The position numbers and the translations under genes were made by a program. Source: Methanoregula sp. (lineage in GTDB: Archaea > Halobacteriota > Methanomicrobia > Methanomicrobiales > Methanospirillaceae). Taken from it: a stretch of DNA of 64,000 bases. The notes beneath the pieces were generated by a model. It made no database searches, was not told the origin of the DNA, and saw nothing but the letters and a program-made list of their open reading frames with translations. Numbering within the stretch: the first letter of the stretch is position 1; each line of letters starts with the position of its first letter. Below are positions 45,079 through 53,901 of the stretch, one piece after another. Where the stretch lies: positions 1 through 64,000 of the forward strand of contig JAUYTV010000045.1 in assembly GCA_030694985.1 (NCBI GenBank). Direction: 5' to 3'.

Positions 45079-46371
45079 ATGACCAAAGAATCGCTGTACT
45101 TGCGGCTCGACTACGAGCCCAAAAAAAGTGATCTCATCTGCCGGTGGTATATCGAGCCGGCAGAAGGCATGTCACTGGATGAAGCGGCAGAGAATACCGT
45201 AACGGAAAGTTCGATTGGAACCTGGACCGAGATCAAAACGGCAAAAAAATATACCCAGCGGCTTGCTGCAAAGGTCTTCAGGATTGATGAAAAGACCGGA
45301 ATTGTCGATACTGCATATCCGGTCGAAGCGTATGATCCTTATGACATTTCGTGTATTCTCGCATCGATTGCCGGTAATATTTTCGGGATGAAGTGCGTAA
45401 ACAACCTGCGCCTGATGGATGTCAGGCTGCCAAAAGAGATTGTCAAAGCACATAAAGGACCTGAATTCGGGATTAAAGGGATCAGGAAACTGGTGAATGT
45501 TACGGATCGCCCCCTCATTGGAACAATCATAAAACCAAAGATGGGGTTAAACACCAGGGATCACGCAGATCAGGCGTACGATGCGTGGGTTGGCGGCGTG
45601 GACATTGTCAAGGATGATGAAAATCTCACGGGCCAGAAGTTCAACCCGTTCTACAAGAGGGTAAAAGAGACATTAAAAAAACGGGACCGGGCCGAACAAA
45701 AGACCGGTGAGCGCAAGATGTACATGGCCAACGTGACTGCCGCAACAACGGACGAGATCATAAAAAGAGCCGAGTACGTGCAGGAACAGGGAGGAGAATA
45801 TGTCATGATCGATGTGTGCATTGTCGGATGGCCGACACTCCAGACCCTGCGGGAACACAACGAGGATCTCGGGCTGGTGCTGCACGCCCACCGGGCAATG
45901 CATGCTGCATACACGCGGAACGAGAAGCACGGGATCTCGATGCTGGTCCTCTCCAAGTTCCTTCGGCTGTGCGGTCTTGACCAGCTGCATATCGGATCCA
46001 TGGTAGGCAAAATGGTCGATGCCGGCCCGCAGTCCGTGCTCCGCAGCAGGGACGCACTGGTCAGCGAAGATGTCCCCGCCGATGATTTTGCCGTGGGACA
46101 GAAATGGTACGGGAAAAAAACCGTCTTTCCCGTGGCATCCGGGGGTCTCCACCCGGGACACCTGCCGTACATTGTAAAAGCGTTTGGGAATGATGTAATC
46201 ATCCAGATGGGTGGAGGAATTCACGGTCATCCTCAAGGTACGGTATCTGGCGCAAAAGCAGCACGCGACATGCTTGATGCCGTTATCAAAGGCGTTGCGC
46301 CCCGCAAATACAAGAGCCGTGAACTCCAGCAGGCTATCGAAACCTGGGGCATAATTGAAGATCCAAGGTGA
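45079..46371 (+). CDS. rbcL: Form III ribulose-1,5-bisphosphate carboxylase
   Basis: A 430-residue archaeal RuBisCO. The active-site set is complete: ESSIGTWTE, IAGN, the first catalytic Lys in IIKPKMGL, the carbamylated Lys with its acidic pair in VDIVKDDEN, HAHRAMH, loop 6 GSMVGKM, VASGG, and MGGGIHGHP. The sequence style (VDIVKDDENLTGQKFNPF) is that of methanogen form III enzymes. The track begins at a TTG; the ATG at 45079 gives the usual N-terminus. No phosphoribulokinase, AMP phosphorylase or ribose-bisphosphate isomerase is in the window, so either the nucleotide-salvage or reductive hexulose-phosphate role is possible. The next gene is purC, 44 bases on. Confidence 0.95.
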   Translation: MTKESLYLRLDYEPKKSDLICRWYIEPAEGMSLDEAAENTVTESSIGTWTEIKTAKKYTQRLAAKVFRIDEKTGIVDTAYPVEAYDPYDISCILASIAGNIFGMKCVNNLRLMDVRLPKEIVKAHKGPEFGIKGIRKLVNVTDRPLIGTIIKPKMGLNTRDHADQAYDAWVGGVDIVKDDENLTGQKFNPFYKRVKETLKKRDRAEQKTGERKMYMANVTAATTDEIIKRAEYVQEQGGEYVMIDVCIVGWPTLQTLREHNEDLGLVLHAHRAMHAAYTRNEKHGISMLVLSKFLRLCGLDQLHIGSMVGKMVDAGPQSVLRSRDALVSEDVPADDFAVGQKWYGKKTVFPVASGGLHPGHLPYIVKAFGNDVIIQMGGGIHGHPQGTVSGAKAARDMLDAVIKGVAPRKYKSRELQQAIETWGIIEDPR

Positions 46372-46415
46372 AAATACAATATAACATACCAATGTTTCCA
46401 CGAAGAGAGAGTAAC

Positions 46416-47120
46416 ATGAAACAGCAAAAACTACTGCAATCCGGCAAGGTAAAATCAGTGTACAGAACGGATACACCGGGACAATTAATCATAGAGTTCC
46501 GTGATGATATTACTGCTTTTGATGGCGGTAAAAAGGACGTACTGGCAGACAAAGGACGTTTCAATGCAGAGGTCTCCGCGTTTTTCTTCGAGTATCTTGA
46601 AAAATATGGGGTTAAAACCCATTTCGTGAAGATGCTGGATGAAAAAAGGATGGTGGTGCGTGACCTTCAGATGATACCCCTTGAAGTTATTGTCAGAAAT
46701 TTTGCAGCTGGGTCACTGGTTCGCAATTACCCTTTCAAAGAAGGGACAAAACTCAACCCGCCAATTGTCGTGATCGATTACAAAGACGATTCACGCCATG
46801 ATCCCATGCTTAACGATGAAATCATTGGGGCGCTCGGGCTTGCAACTCCCGCAGAACTCAAAAAGATTAAAAAAATCGCCCTTGAAGTCAACAGCCATCT
46901 TGTACGGTTCCTTGCTGAACTGGATATTACCCTTGTTGACTTCAAACTGGAGTTCGGCAGAGGGGGAAAAACGATCTATGTCGGGGATGAGATCAGTATG
47001 GATTCAATGCGACTCTGGGATAAAACGACCGGTGAATCGCTCGACAAGGATGTTTACCGGTTCGACAAAGGGGATGTCATTGCAACCTATAACCGGGTCT
47101 CAAGACGAATATGCACATGA
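46416..47120 (+). CDS. purC: SAICAR synthetase (purine biosynthesis)
   Basis: A 235-residue enzyme that joins aspartate to CAIR in the de novo purine pathway. It starts KLLQSGKVKSVYRTD, the family nucleotide-site block, and carries FRDDITAFDGGK, EVIVRNFAAGS and GDEISMDSMRLWD. The track starts at 46368; the ATG at 46416 has GAAGAGAG upstream and gives the standard N-terminus. It directly follows the RuBisCO gene and is probably co-transcribed, joining purine synthesis with a nucleotide-linked RuBisCO. An eight-T run follows. Confidence 0.95.
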   Translation: MKQQKLLQSGKVKSVYRTDTPGQLIIEFRDDITAFDGGKKDVLADKGRFNAEVSAFFFEYLEKYGVKTHFVKMLDEKRMVVRDLQMIPLEVIVRNFAAGSLVRNYPFKEGTKLNPPIVVIDYKDDSRHDPMLNDEIIGALGLATPAELKKIKKIALEVNSHLVRFLAELDITLVDFKLEFGRGGKTIYVGDEISMDSMRLWDKTTGESLDKDVYRFDKGDVIATYNRVSRRICT

Positions 47121-47195
47121 GAGGAATCGGTATTAACGTGCAAGAGAAAACGTGTGCCTGTAAGAAAATTACTCGTCCAACCCCCCATACCACCA

Positions 47196-47203
47196 TTTTT
47201 TTT
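47196..47203 (+). terminator. Oligo-T run after purC
   Basis: Eight T residues 75 bases after the purC stop; probable end of the RuBisCO-purC transcript. Confidence 0.4.
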
Positions 47204-47263
47204 AATTGCCGGTTATCAGATTGGGAGAGAAAATTTTACCATCATAGGGGAATAAGTTCAATC

Positions 47264-47428
47264 ATGCCAGCGATAATCACCCTGGTAGCCGTAATAATAT
47301 TCTTCATTACAATTCTTCTCTCCATGATCTATTTCATTTTGCAAAACGAAAGGAGTTATGATGGCTGCGATCGTGCTGAGTGCAATTGTTGTTATCGATA
47401 TCCTGACACTTGCAATTCTTTTGCATGA
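47264..47428 (+). CDS. Candidate 54-aa single-helix peptide
   Basis: MPAIITLVAVIIFFITILLS continues into a Cys-rich polar tail (CDRAECNCC). One clear membrane helix is predicted. Its 3' half overlaps a second tiny ORF with a better ribosome site, so the Cys-rich tail may be an out-of-frame artefact of that gene. No family recognised. Confidence 0.35.
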   Translation: MPAIITLVAVIIFFITILLSMIYFILQNERSYDGCDRAECNCCYRYPDTCNSFA

Positions 47429-47444
47429 CACCATTGTCGATTAA
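47361..47444 (+). CDS. Candidate 27-aa single-helix peptide with strong ribosome site
   Basis: AAAGGAG ends five bases before the ATG at 47361, one of the best Shine-Dalgarno matches in the window. The frame reads MAAIVLSAIVVIDILTLAIL then LHDTIVD and a stop: a single hydrophobic helix with an acidic end. It lies 109 bases ahead of the CPA2 antiporter gene. It may be a small accessory subunit, by analogy with tiny helices near other transporters, but no family is recognised. Confidence 0.45.
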   Translation: MAAIVLSAIVVIDILTLAILLHDTIVD

Positions 47445-47553
47445 AATACATGTGATTCATAAAGCAGGACATGCCATTCCTAGTGTTCGCCCGGATTCAC
47501 GCACCTGTCCAGCATGATGATGAACACGTGATCTCCTGTAAGAGGCACCCTTA

Positions 47554-49569
47554 ATGATCGCTACGTACATCCTTGACATCGTCATCGTTCTTGCCCTTGC
47601 CATACTTGTAATTACCATTGGCACCCGCTTAAAGATCCCCGGGGTAGTTGGTTTCCTTCTCACTGGTGTTGTTGTCGGACCCTATGGTCTCGGACTTGTC
47701 AAGGATGCCCAGATGGTCGAAGTACTTGCAGAGATCGGCATCATTTTTTTGCTGTTTACCATCGGGATGCAATTCTCGTTCAAGACCTTGTTTGAGATGA
47801 AAAAGATCGTGCTTATCGCCGGGACAATGCAAGTCGTCCTGACTATCCTTGCTGTCTATGCAATCATGTACTTCTTTGGAACCCCAGCTGGCATTGCACT
47901 GTTTTTCGGGTTTCTGATCTGCCATAGCAGTACTACGATCACCTTAAAAATATTCCAGGAACGCGCTGAAGTCAACACCCCGTATGCACGGTCTACATTA
48001 GGGATATCGCTCTACCAGGACATCATGACCGTTCCCATGCTCATTGCCCTTCCCATCCTTGCCGGACGTGAAGCCGATCTCACCGGGGCGATGCTCAATC
48101 TTGGAGTCACACTCGTTCTTCTTCTTGTCGTCGTTCTTGCCATGGCAGTCTGGGTTCTCCCAAAAATAATGACCCATGTTGCCGTTATGCGGAACTCTGA
48201 AATTTTTCTGCTGAGTATCATCCTGATCTGCTTTGTCATTACCTACATATCTTCAAGTCTTGGTCTGTCTCTGGCACTGGGTGCGTTCCTTGCCGGTCTT
48301 ACGCTCTCGGAGTCTGATTATTTCCACCAGGCGTTTGCAAGTATCATCCCTTTCCGGGATATCTTCACAAGTTTCTTTTTCATTTCCGTGGGCATGTTGC
48401 TCAACTTCTGGTTCGTAATGCAAAATCCTGTCATGATTATTATTCTCGTAATCGGCATCCTCTTCCTCAAGGCAGTCATTGCTGCTGGAAGCACGCTGCT
48501 TATCGGCCAGTCCCTGCGAACATCATTACTTGCCGGCCTCGCACTCTGTAATATCGGGGAATTTGCGTTCGTGCTTTCGGTTCCCGGGAAGGAGTATGGA
48601 TTTTTTACCGAGACTACTGACCAGTTCTTCCTAGCTGTGGCTGTGATTACAATGGCTCTGACGCCGTTCATCATTAATGCCGGTCCGCAGATAGCCGATC
48701 GGATCTGCCGGCTGCCCCTTGGAGACCGGTTAAAGGCAGGGTGCAGCCCCCAGAATGAAGGGAAAAATGAAAAACTGCCTCTTTCAGATCACGTGATCAT
48801 TGTCGGATATGGGCTCAATGGCAGGCATCTTGCAAAGGTGGCCGCGATCGGTAAGATCCCCTATATGATCATTGACATGAACCCGGATACTGTTGACCAG
48901 GAACAAAAGAAAGGTGAACCGATATTTTTTGGCGATGCCACCAATGAATCGATCCTGTCCCATGCGGGTATCGAACAAGCCCGTATCATGGTAATTGCCA
49001 TCAACGACCCGTTCTCGACACGGGCGATTACCCGGATTGCCCGCTCGATGAATCCGAATCTGCACCTGATAGTCCGCACCCAGTTTGTCCCTGAAGTAAA
49101 AGTTCTCCGCGAACTGGGAGCAGACGATGTGATACCAGAAGAGTTCGAAACCTCCGTTGAGATCTTTTCACGGGTACTGAAAAAATACCTGATCCCAAAA
49201 GGAACGATAGAACAGTTTATCAGGGATATCCGTTTGGATACGTACAAGGTATTGCGGAGTCATTCTGAACCTTCTGCTGACATATCAAATCTCAAACTCA
49301 ATATCCCTGATGCGGATGTTACTGCCCTCAAAGTGTCCCCTGAATCGTCAGTTATCGGAAAGAACCTTTCTGCTATCAATGTCCGGAAAGAATATGCAGT
49401 TTCAATTCTTGCGATACGGAGAAACGGGGAGGTTTTTGTCAACCCTTCCGGAGAAATGGATCTCAAACCAGAAGACGAGTTGATCGTGATCGGTGTGCCG
49501 GATGCCATAAATAGGTTGTCCCTGCTATTACATCCCGAGGAAATTCCGGAGCAATCCCCTCCCGTATAA
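47554..49569 (+). CDS. CPA2-type cation:proton antiporter with RCK (TrkA-N/TrkA-C) domains
   Basis: A 671-residue KefB/KefC-like exchanger. About 12 helices (1-385) include GVVGFLLTGVVVGPYGLG and GFLICHSSTTITLKIF. A TrkA-N Rossmann domain starts VIIVGYGLNGRHLAKVAA (~412-428) and has the GDATNESIL segment; a TrkA-C domain covers ~575-655. The nucleotide-sensing pair indicates gated K+ or Na+ efflux for H+. Stands after two tiny membrane ORFs. Confidence 0.94.
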   Translation: MIATYILDIVIVLALAILVITIGTRLKIPGVVGFLLTGVVVGPYGLGLVKDAQMVEVLAEIGIIFLLFTIGMQFSFKTLFEMKKIVLIAGTMQVVLTILAVYAIMYFFGTPAGIALFFGFLICHSSTTITLKIFQERAEVNTPYARSTLGISLYQDIMTVPMLIALPILAGREADLTGAMLNLGVTLVLLLVVVLAMAVWVLPKIMTHVAVMRNSEIFLLSIILICFVITYISSSLGLSLALGAFLAGLTLSESDYFHQAFASIIPFRDIFTSFFFISVGMLLNFWFVMQNPVMIIILVIGILFLKAVIAAGSTLLIGQSLRTSLLAGLALCNIGEFAFVLSVPGKEYGFFTETTDQFFLAVAVITMALTPFIINAGPQIADRICRLPLGDRLKAGCSPQNEGKNEKLPLSDHVIIVGYGLNGRHLAKVAAIGKIPYMIIDMNPDTVDQEQKKGEPIFFGDATNESILSHAGIEQARIMVIAINDPFSTRAITRIARSMNPNLHLIVRTQFVPEVKVLRELGADDVIPEEFETSVEIFSRVLKKYLIPKGTIEQFIRDIRLDTYKVLRSHSEPSADISNLKLNIPDADVTALKVSPESSVIGKNLSAINVRKEYAVSILAIRRNGEVFVNPSGEMDLKPEDELIVIGVPDAINRLSLLLHPEEIPEQSPPV

Positions 49570-50017
49570 GAGAATTCATCTCGTCCATTGAGGATTCTTT
49601 CCCAATAAAGGGATTTCTTAGATCCGGAGATCTCAACAGGGCTTTAAGCATAAATATCCCGGTTCACATCACTGATCAGGGGTTATACAGCATGTCTTGC
49701 GTCATCCGGTATATCTTTTAAAAAAAAGGTGCAGGGTAAAAGGAGAAATTCTCAATCGGTTTTTTGCCCGGTAAACAAGCCAGCATCTTTTGCACTATCT
49801 TACGGTGTTGCAGAGATGATCGCACTATCCCCGGTTTCAATCCGGGTCTCGCCGCTAAGACCGGTCAGCACTTTTTACCCCGCCAGATTGCCAGAACGAG
49901 AAGATTATACCATTTTGCAGGTTAATTTTCCGTGGCGTAGGTCCGGCAGGCGATGATCGGTTTTTAATATTGAGTGCGGTAATGGAAATATTAAGGAGAT
50001 GCAACACATGGTTGGGC
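49570..50017. other. Intergenic region upstream of the Na/Pi relic
   Basis: No gene can be supported. The plus frame at 49729-49956 (FALSYGVAEMIALSPVSIRV...) has some protein-like composition but no family match that I recognise and no obvious start site. It may be older decayed coding sequence. A seven-to-eight base A-run occurs at about 49721. Confidence 0.4.
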
Positions 50018-50300
50018 AGCGTTCCCTGCACAATGGACATTAAAAACGCTTTTTTAACAATTTCCCGACAATAAGCGATCCGGTTAACGAGGCGATGTGA
50101 GAGCAGAAGAACCTGCTCTGGGAAACAGCAACTGCCCAGTACCGTCATTATCTTGACCGGTTCGCCCCGGATAAAACCCATTCCGGCAATATTTTTCCCC
50201 GTATACCCGTCAATATTGAGAAGAAGGCAGCAACAAGACAGGAGATCCGAAAATCCACTCGCCTCATCAGATCATGCTTGTGCGGGAAATGCTTTATACC
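50018..50300 (+). pseudogene. Relic of a Na/Pi-cotransporter C-terminus plus conserved promoter box
   Basis: Translated in the matching frames, this reads NNFPTISDPVNEAM, a stop, EQKNLLWETATAQYRHYLDRF, later EIRKSTRLI. The live gene at 26361-27947 ends DNFPKINDLVNKAMREQDDL, TAQYRDYLDRF and EIRKSTRLL. Stops and indels show it is dead. The similarity continues beyond the live stop codon: 50285-50309 matches 27959-27983 at 21 of 25 bases and contains the TATA-like gctttata located at promoter distance from the P-type ATPase. Confidence 0.85.
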
Positions 50301-50327
50301 CGGCAATACAGGTTAAATTGAGACTCT

Positions 50328-52841
50328 ATGGATCTTCCCAAAGCCCCCCAGGCGCTTTCTTACGAAGAAGTCAAAAACCTGCTCGCAACCGGGCCGGACG
50401 GCCTTTCGGACGCTGAAGTACAGGTCCGGATCAGGACGTTTGGAAAGAATACCCTCAAAGAAGAAAAGACCAGCCGGTTTGTCATCTTCCTGCGCCAGTT
50501 CAAAAGCATCCTTGTCTATATCCTCATCGCAGCTGCTATCATCTCGCTTCTCGTGTCTGATGTCAAGGACTTTTTTATCATACTCATCATCATCGGGGTC
50601 AACAGCATCATCGGGTTCTGGCAGGAGGTAAAAGCCGAAGCATCGCTTGACGCGCTCAAAAAACTGACCGGCAGCAAGGTCAAAGTCATCCGCAATGGCA
50701 CCGAACGCATCATCCCATCTGAAGAACTGGTCCCTGGTGACAGTGTTTCTCTCACTGAAGGAGATATTGTCACTGCCGACATAAGGCTTTATGAGACATC
50801 GGCACTCACGGTCGATGAATCCTCACTTACAGGGGAATCGCTGCCGGTTCTTAAGGATCATACTGCTGTAGTGGCAAAAGACGCGCCCCCTTATGAGCTT
50901 AAAAACAGCCTGCTCTCGGGAACATCGGTTGTACGCGGATACGGGAAAGGCTACGTAGTGGCTACTGGCAAGAAAACTTATTTTGCGGGTATTGCCGCGC
51001 TCGCGCAGGAGCGGTCTCCTGACAGCCCGTTTACAAAAGCGATCGCTCATTTTTCAAAACGGTATATCCTTCTCCTCATCGGTATCTTCACACTTGTCGG
51101 GATCGTGGCGTTCCTGCAGGGCCGGCCACCCGGAGAGATCGCGTATCTTCTGGTTGCCCAGATGGTCTCTGCGGTGCCAGAGGGCCTGCCCATTGTCGTT
51201 ACGATCATCATGGTGGTCGGGGCACTCGCACTCTCGAAAAGAAAGACCCTGGTGCGCTACCTCCCGGCAGTTGAGACCCTTGGAAGCGCAACGGTCATTG
51301 CTTCAGACAAGACCGGGACAATCACGGAGGGTCTCTTAACCGTTCACGATGTCTATGCACTTGACCGCGAGGCGCTCGAAATGACAGCAGCCCTCTGCAA
51401 CGAGGCACGGGGCACGACTGGCGATCCCATTGATGTTGCGCTGGCAACATGGGTCGGTAATTACGATACGGTGCGAAAACGCAATCCCCGGAGCTGGGTA
51501 TTCCCGTTCGATACCACCCGGCGGCTCATGGCTACAGCAAATATCGTGGGCAACGAGAAGCGGTTCTATGTCAAGGGCGCATACGAAGAACTCAAAAAAT
51601 TTGCCGATAATGCCAGCACACTTAACGATCTCGAACTCCAGATCGATACGATGGCCGGACGAGGGCTCCGGGTGCTGGCATTCGGTGCCGGGCAGTGGCT
51701 TTCTGAGGACCCCGCTGAATGGAGATTTACGATTGTCGGCATTGTCGGGTTCATCGATCCCCCCAAGGAGAGTGCAGCAGAGGCTGTGCGTATTGCGCAG
51801 AAGGCTGGCATCCGCGTCCTGATGATCACCGGCGACCACCCGCTGACGGCCCGGGAGGTTGCCCGTTCCGTCCATATCTGGAAGGAGGGCGACGGGCTCC
51901 TCACCGGGCCGGAGCTCGTGACCATGAGCGATGATGCCCTGGCAGCGGCATTGGAAAAGACCACCGTACTGGCCCGGATCCTTCCCGAACACAAGCACCG
52001 GATCGTGAAGGTATTGCAGGCACACGGGGAGATTGTCACGGTAACCGGTGACGGGGTAAACGATGTACCGGCGCTCCGTGCCGCAGACCTCGGCATTGCC
52101 ATGGGCTCGGGCTCTGAAGCTGCCAAGAGCGCGGCCAAGATGGTGATCGTGGACAACAACCTGTCCGTTATCGTAGACGCAATCCGGAACGCCCGGGTGA
52201 TCGTTGACAACATAAGAAAGGTGATCTACTACCTGGTTTCAACATCGATATCTGAGATTGTGCTCATCAGCACAACAGTTTTTATCGGGCTGCCCCTTCC
52301 GCTCCTGCCGATCCAGATCCTCTGGATCAACCTGGTTACAGATGGGGTGCAGGACAAGACATTTCCTTTCATAAAGGAGGAGGGGGATGTCATGAAACGT
52401 CCCCCCAAGAATCCAGCAAAACAATTTTTTGATGGCAGGCAGATGCGCCGTATCATGACGTTTGGACTGGTCATGGGGGGCCTTGGAGCGGTCCTGTTCT
52501 GGTATCTCCTCGGGCAATACCCGTATGAGCTTGCGGTCTCGATTATGTTTACATCCTTTGTCTGTTTCCAGTGGTGCAACGGGCTCCAGGCCCAGCAGGA
52601 GCACGAACCGTTCCTGCGGGACATACGAAAGAGCATCTCGATCAACCCGTATATTCTCTACGGGATCGGGATTGGTATTATGCTACAGTTGGTTGCCATT
52701 TATGCAGTCCCGCAAATCTTCGGTATAGTTCCGCTGGCCTTCGAACACTGGGGGTATGTTGCCCTGCTCTCGTTTGCGGCATTCGTGATTGTCGAGGCGA
52801 TCAAATGGCTGGAGTACAAGGAGAACCACCCTCAAACATGA
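50328..52841 (+). CDS. P2-type cation-transporting ATPase
   Basis: An 837-residue P-type pump. The layout is N-terminal cation_ATPase_N, actuator loop TVDESSLTGESLP, helix 4 VSAVPEGLP, phosphorylation site DKTGTITEG, and hinge TVTGDGVNDVPALRAADLGIAMG; four to six C-terminal helices follow with LWINLVTDG. PEGLP and NLVTDG fit the Ca2+/Na+ (P2A-like) class, though the helix-6 sequence after it, VQDKTFPFIKEEGD, departs from SERCA. The ion is uncertain. The upstream promoter box derives from, or is shared with, the region behind the live Na/Pi gene. Confidence 0.93.
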   Translation: MDLPKAPQALSYEEVKNLLATGPDGLSDAEVQVRIRTFGKNTLKEEKTSRFVIFLRQFKSILVYILIAAAIISLLVSDVKDFFIILIIIGVNSIIGFWQEVKAEASLDALKKLTGSKVKVIRNGTERIIPSEELVPGDSVSLTEGDIVTADIRLYETSALTVDESSLTGESLPVLKDHTAVVAKDAPPYELKNSLLSGTSVVRGYGKGYVVATGKKTYFAGIAALAQERSPDSPFTKAIAHFSKRYILLLIGIFTLVGIVAFLQGRPPGEIAYLLVAQMVSAVPEGLPIVVTIIMVVGALALSKRKTLVRYLPAVETLGSATVIASDKTGTITEGLLTVHDVYALDREALEMTAALCNEARGTTGDPIDVALATWVGNYDTVRKRNPRSWVFPFDTTRRLMATANIVGNEKRFYVKGAYEELKKFADNASTLNDLELQIDTMAGRGLRVLAFGAGQWLSEDPAEWRFTIVGIVGFIDPPKESAAEAVRIAQKAGIRVLMITGDHPLTAREVARSVHIWKEGDGLLTGPELVTMSDDALAAALEKTTVLARILPEHKHRIVKVLQAHGEIVTVTGDGVNDVPALRAADLGIAMGSGSEAAKSAAKMVIVDNNLSVIVDAIRNARVIVDNIRKVIYYLVSTSISEIVLISTTVFIGLPLPLLPIQILWINLVTDGVQDKTFPFIKEEGDVMKRPPKNPAKQFFDGRQMRRIMTFGLVMGGLGAVLFWYLLGQYPYELAVSIMFTSFVCFQWCNGLQAQQEHEPFLRDIRKSISINPYILYGIGIGIMLQLVAIYAVPQIFGIVPLAFEHWGYVALLSFAAFVIVEAIKWLEYKENHPQT

Positions 52842-52857
52842 GAGAAAAAAAAGAGAA

Positions 52858-52983
52858 GGACCGGGTCAGGAACGATGAGCTGATGGTCTGCCATACCGGG
52901 ACGTTGTCAACAACGTGATCGAAATGATGCAGCTCGGTATTGAGGAAAAACTGAAAGGAAAACTGGTGCCGGTCATGGAGTAA
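52858..52983 (+). pseudogene. Relic of a rubredoxin-flavoprotein C-terminus
   Basis: The frame NDELMVCHT, then a one-base shift, then VVNNVIEMMQLGIEEKLKGK and LVPVME, corresponds to the last 36 residues of the live gene at 25452-26276 (DELIVSHTRGIVNNVIEIMQ...LKGKLVPVTE). About three quarters of residues agree. Only the C-terminus is present, starting 17 bases after the ATPase stop. It is clearly a broken paralogue fragment. Confidence 0.85.
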
Positions 52984-53004
52984 ACGATAATTGCAGGAAA
53001 ATGA

Positions 53005-53220
53005 TGAACGTATTATACCAGTATCAAGACACCGGATAGTATCCATGGAACTCTGGTCATCACCATCGGTGTGCACCTCATTTCTGGCGTCGGGATACCC
53101 GATGCCACGAATATTTTCGGGTCTCGCTACCTGAATACGTGGCTCCGGACGGGTAGAGATGCAATATTTATTATCGGAATTTTTGCCATCATCAACCTTA
53201 TGAGGGTAATATGCAGATGA
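53005..53220 (+). pseudogene. Relic of an NSS transporter C-terminus
   Basis: An uninterrupted frame up to the TGA at 53218 reads LVITIGVHLISGVGIPDATN, IFGSRYLNTWLRTG and IFIIGIFAIINLMRVICR. It aligns with the last helix region of the live NSS gene at 23857-25272 (MVILIVLHMIM..., DATYLIGKRYVQSFVQMGG, YIMYLLIKTIRK). Similarity is lower than for the other two relics, so the source may have been a diverged paralogue. No upstream part of the gene remains. Confidence 0.7.
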
Positions 53221-53243
53221 GCCACTGAAAGATGGCAGTTCCT

Positions 53244-53693
53244 TTATTCTTCTCTTCTGGTTTTTTGACCAGTCCGCAGGACCAGAACCGGTTTTTTCGC
53301 CCTGCGGGTTACAGTAAAAGTTGTGCTTCCCAGGATCAGCGTGCGCAGCCAGTCGGTGCCATGAGCATTCATTGCAATAAGGGACACATCATCGTCTTCT
53401 GCTTCGGACAGTATCATTTCTGTCGGATCTCCGACAAAGACCCTTGAGATTGCTGAAATACCGGCATTGGCAAGGTCCTGCCGGAGTGCTTCAATCAGTT
53501 CCGATTTCTCTTCAACGCTTTTGTCGATCTCTTCTTTAGTTTCTACACGACTGGCGACATTGAGTAGTATAACTTTTTTTAACCCTTCAATTGTTTTTAG
53601 AAAGGAGCTTACCGGCCGTTCTTCTCCACCGGTTTTCCACCATCCGTCTTTTTTTTTTAAATTGTCTGGCGTTTTGTCGAATTCATCCGACAA
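53244..53693 (-). CDS. Shortened universal stress protein (possibly decaying)
   Basis: A 149-residue frame whose C-terminal ~115 residues match a Usp domain: KKVILLNVASRVETKEE, then AGISAISRVFVGDPTEMIL, and LILGSTTFTVTRRAKKPVLV. The first strand and its ATP-site Asp (normally KILVPTDFS) are missing; instead the N-terminus is a polar, Lys-rich stretch (SDEFDKTPDNLKKKDGWW) with a long A-run. It is closest to domain 2 of the tandem Usp at 20088-20972. It may be an N-terminally truncated remnant or a Usp that no longer binds ATP. Confidence 0.6.
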   Translation of the reverse strand: MSDEFDKTPDNLKKKDGWWKTGGEERPVSSFLKTIEGLKKVILLNVASRVETKEEIDKSVEEKSELIEALRQDLANAGISAISRVFVGDPTEMILSEAEDDDVSLIAMNAHGTDWLRTLILGSTTFTVTRRAKKPVLVLRTGQKTRREE

Positions 53694-53901
53694 ATAGGTT
53701 TACTGGAACGGACTGTCGCTTCTGGCGTTTTTTATTGTTGCGGTGATTAAGAAGGGTGAGTAATGCTTTTAGTATTGAAAATTCTGACAATGAAAATCTG
53801 ATTACTTTTTTTTAAAAGTAAATCACGACTGTAAAACGTTGTTCTGACCGATCAATTCAGCCTTATTAAAAGAGATTAAAACCGTGCCTTCATATCCGTT
53901 C

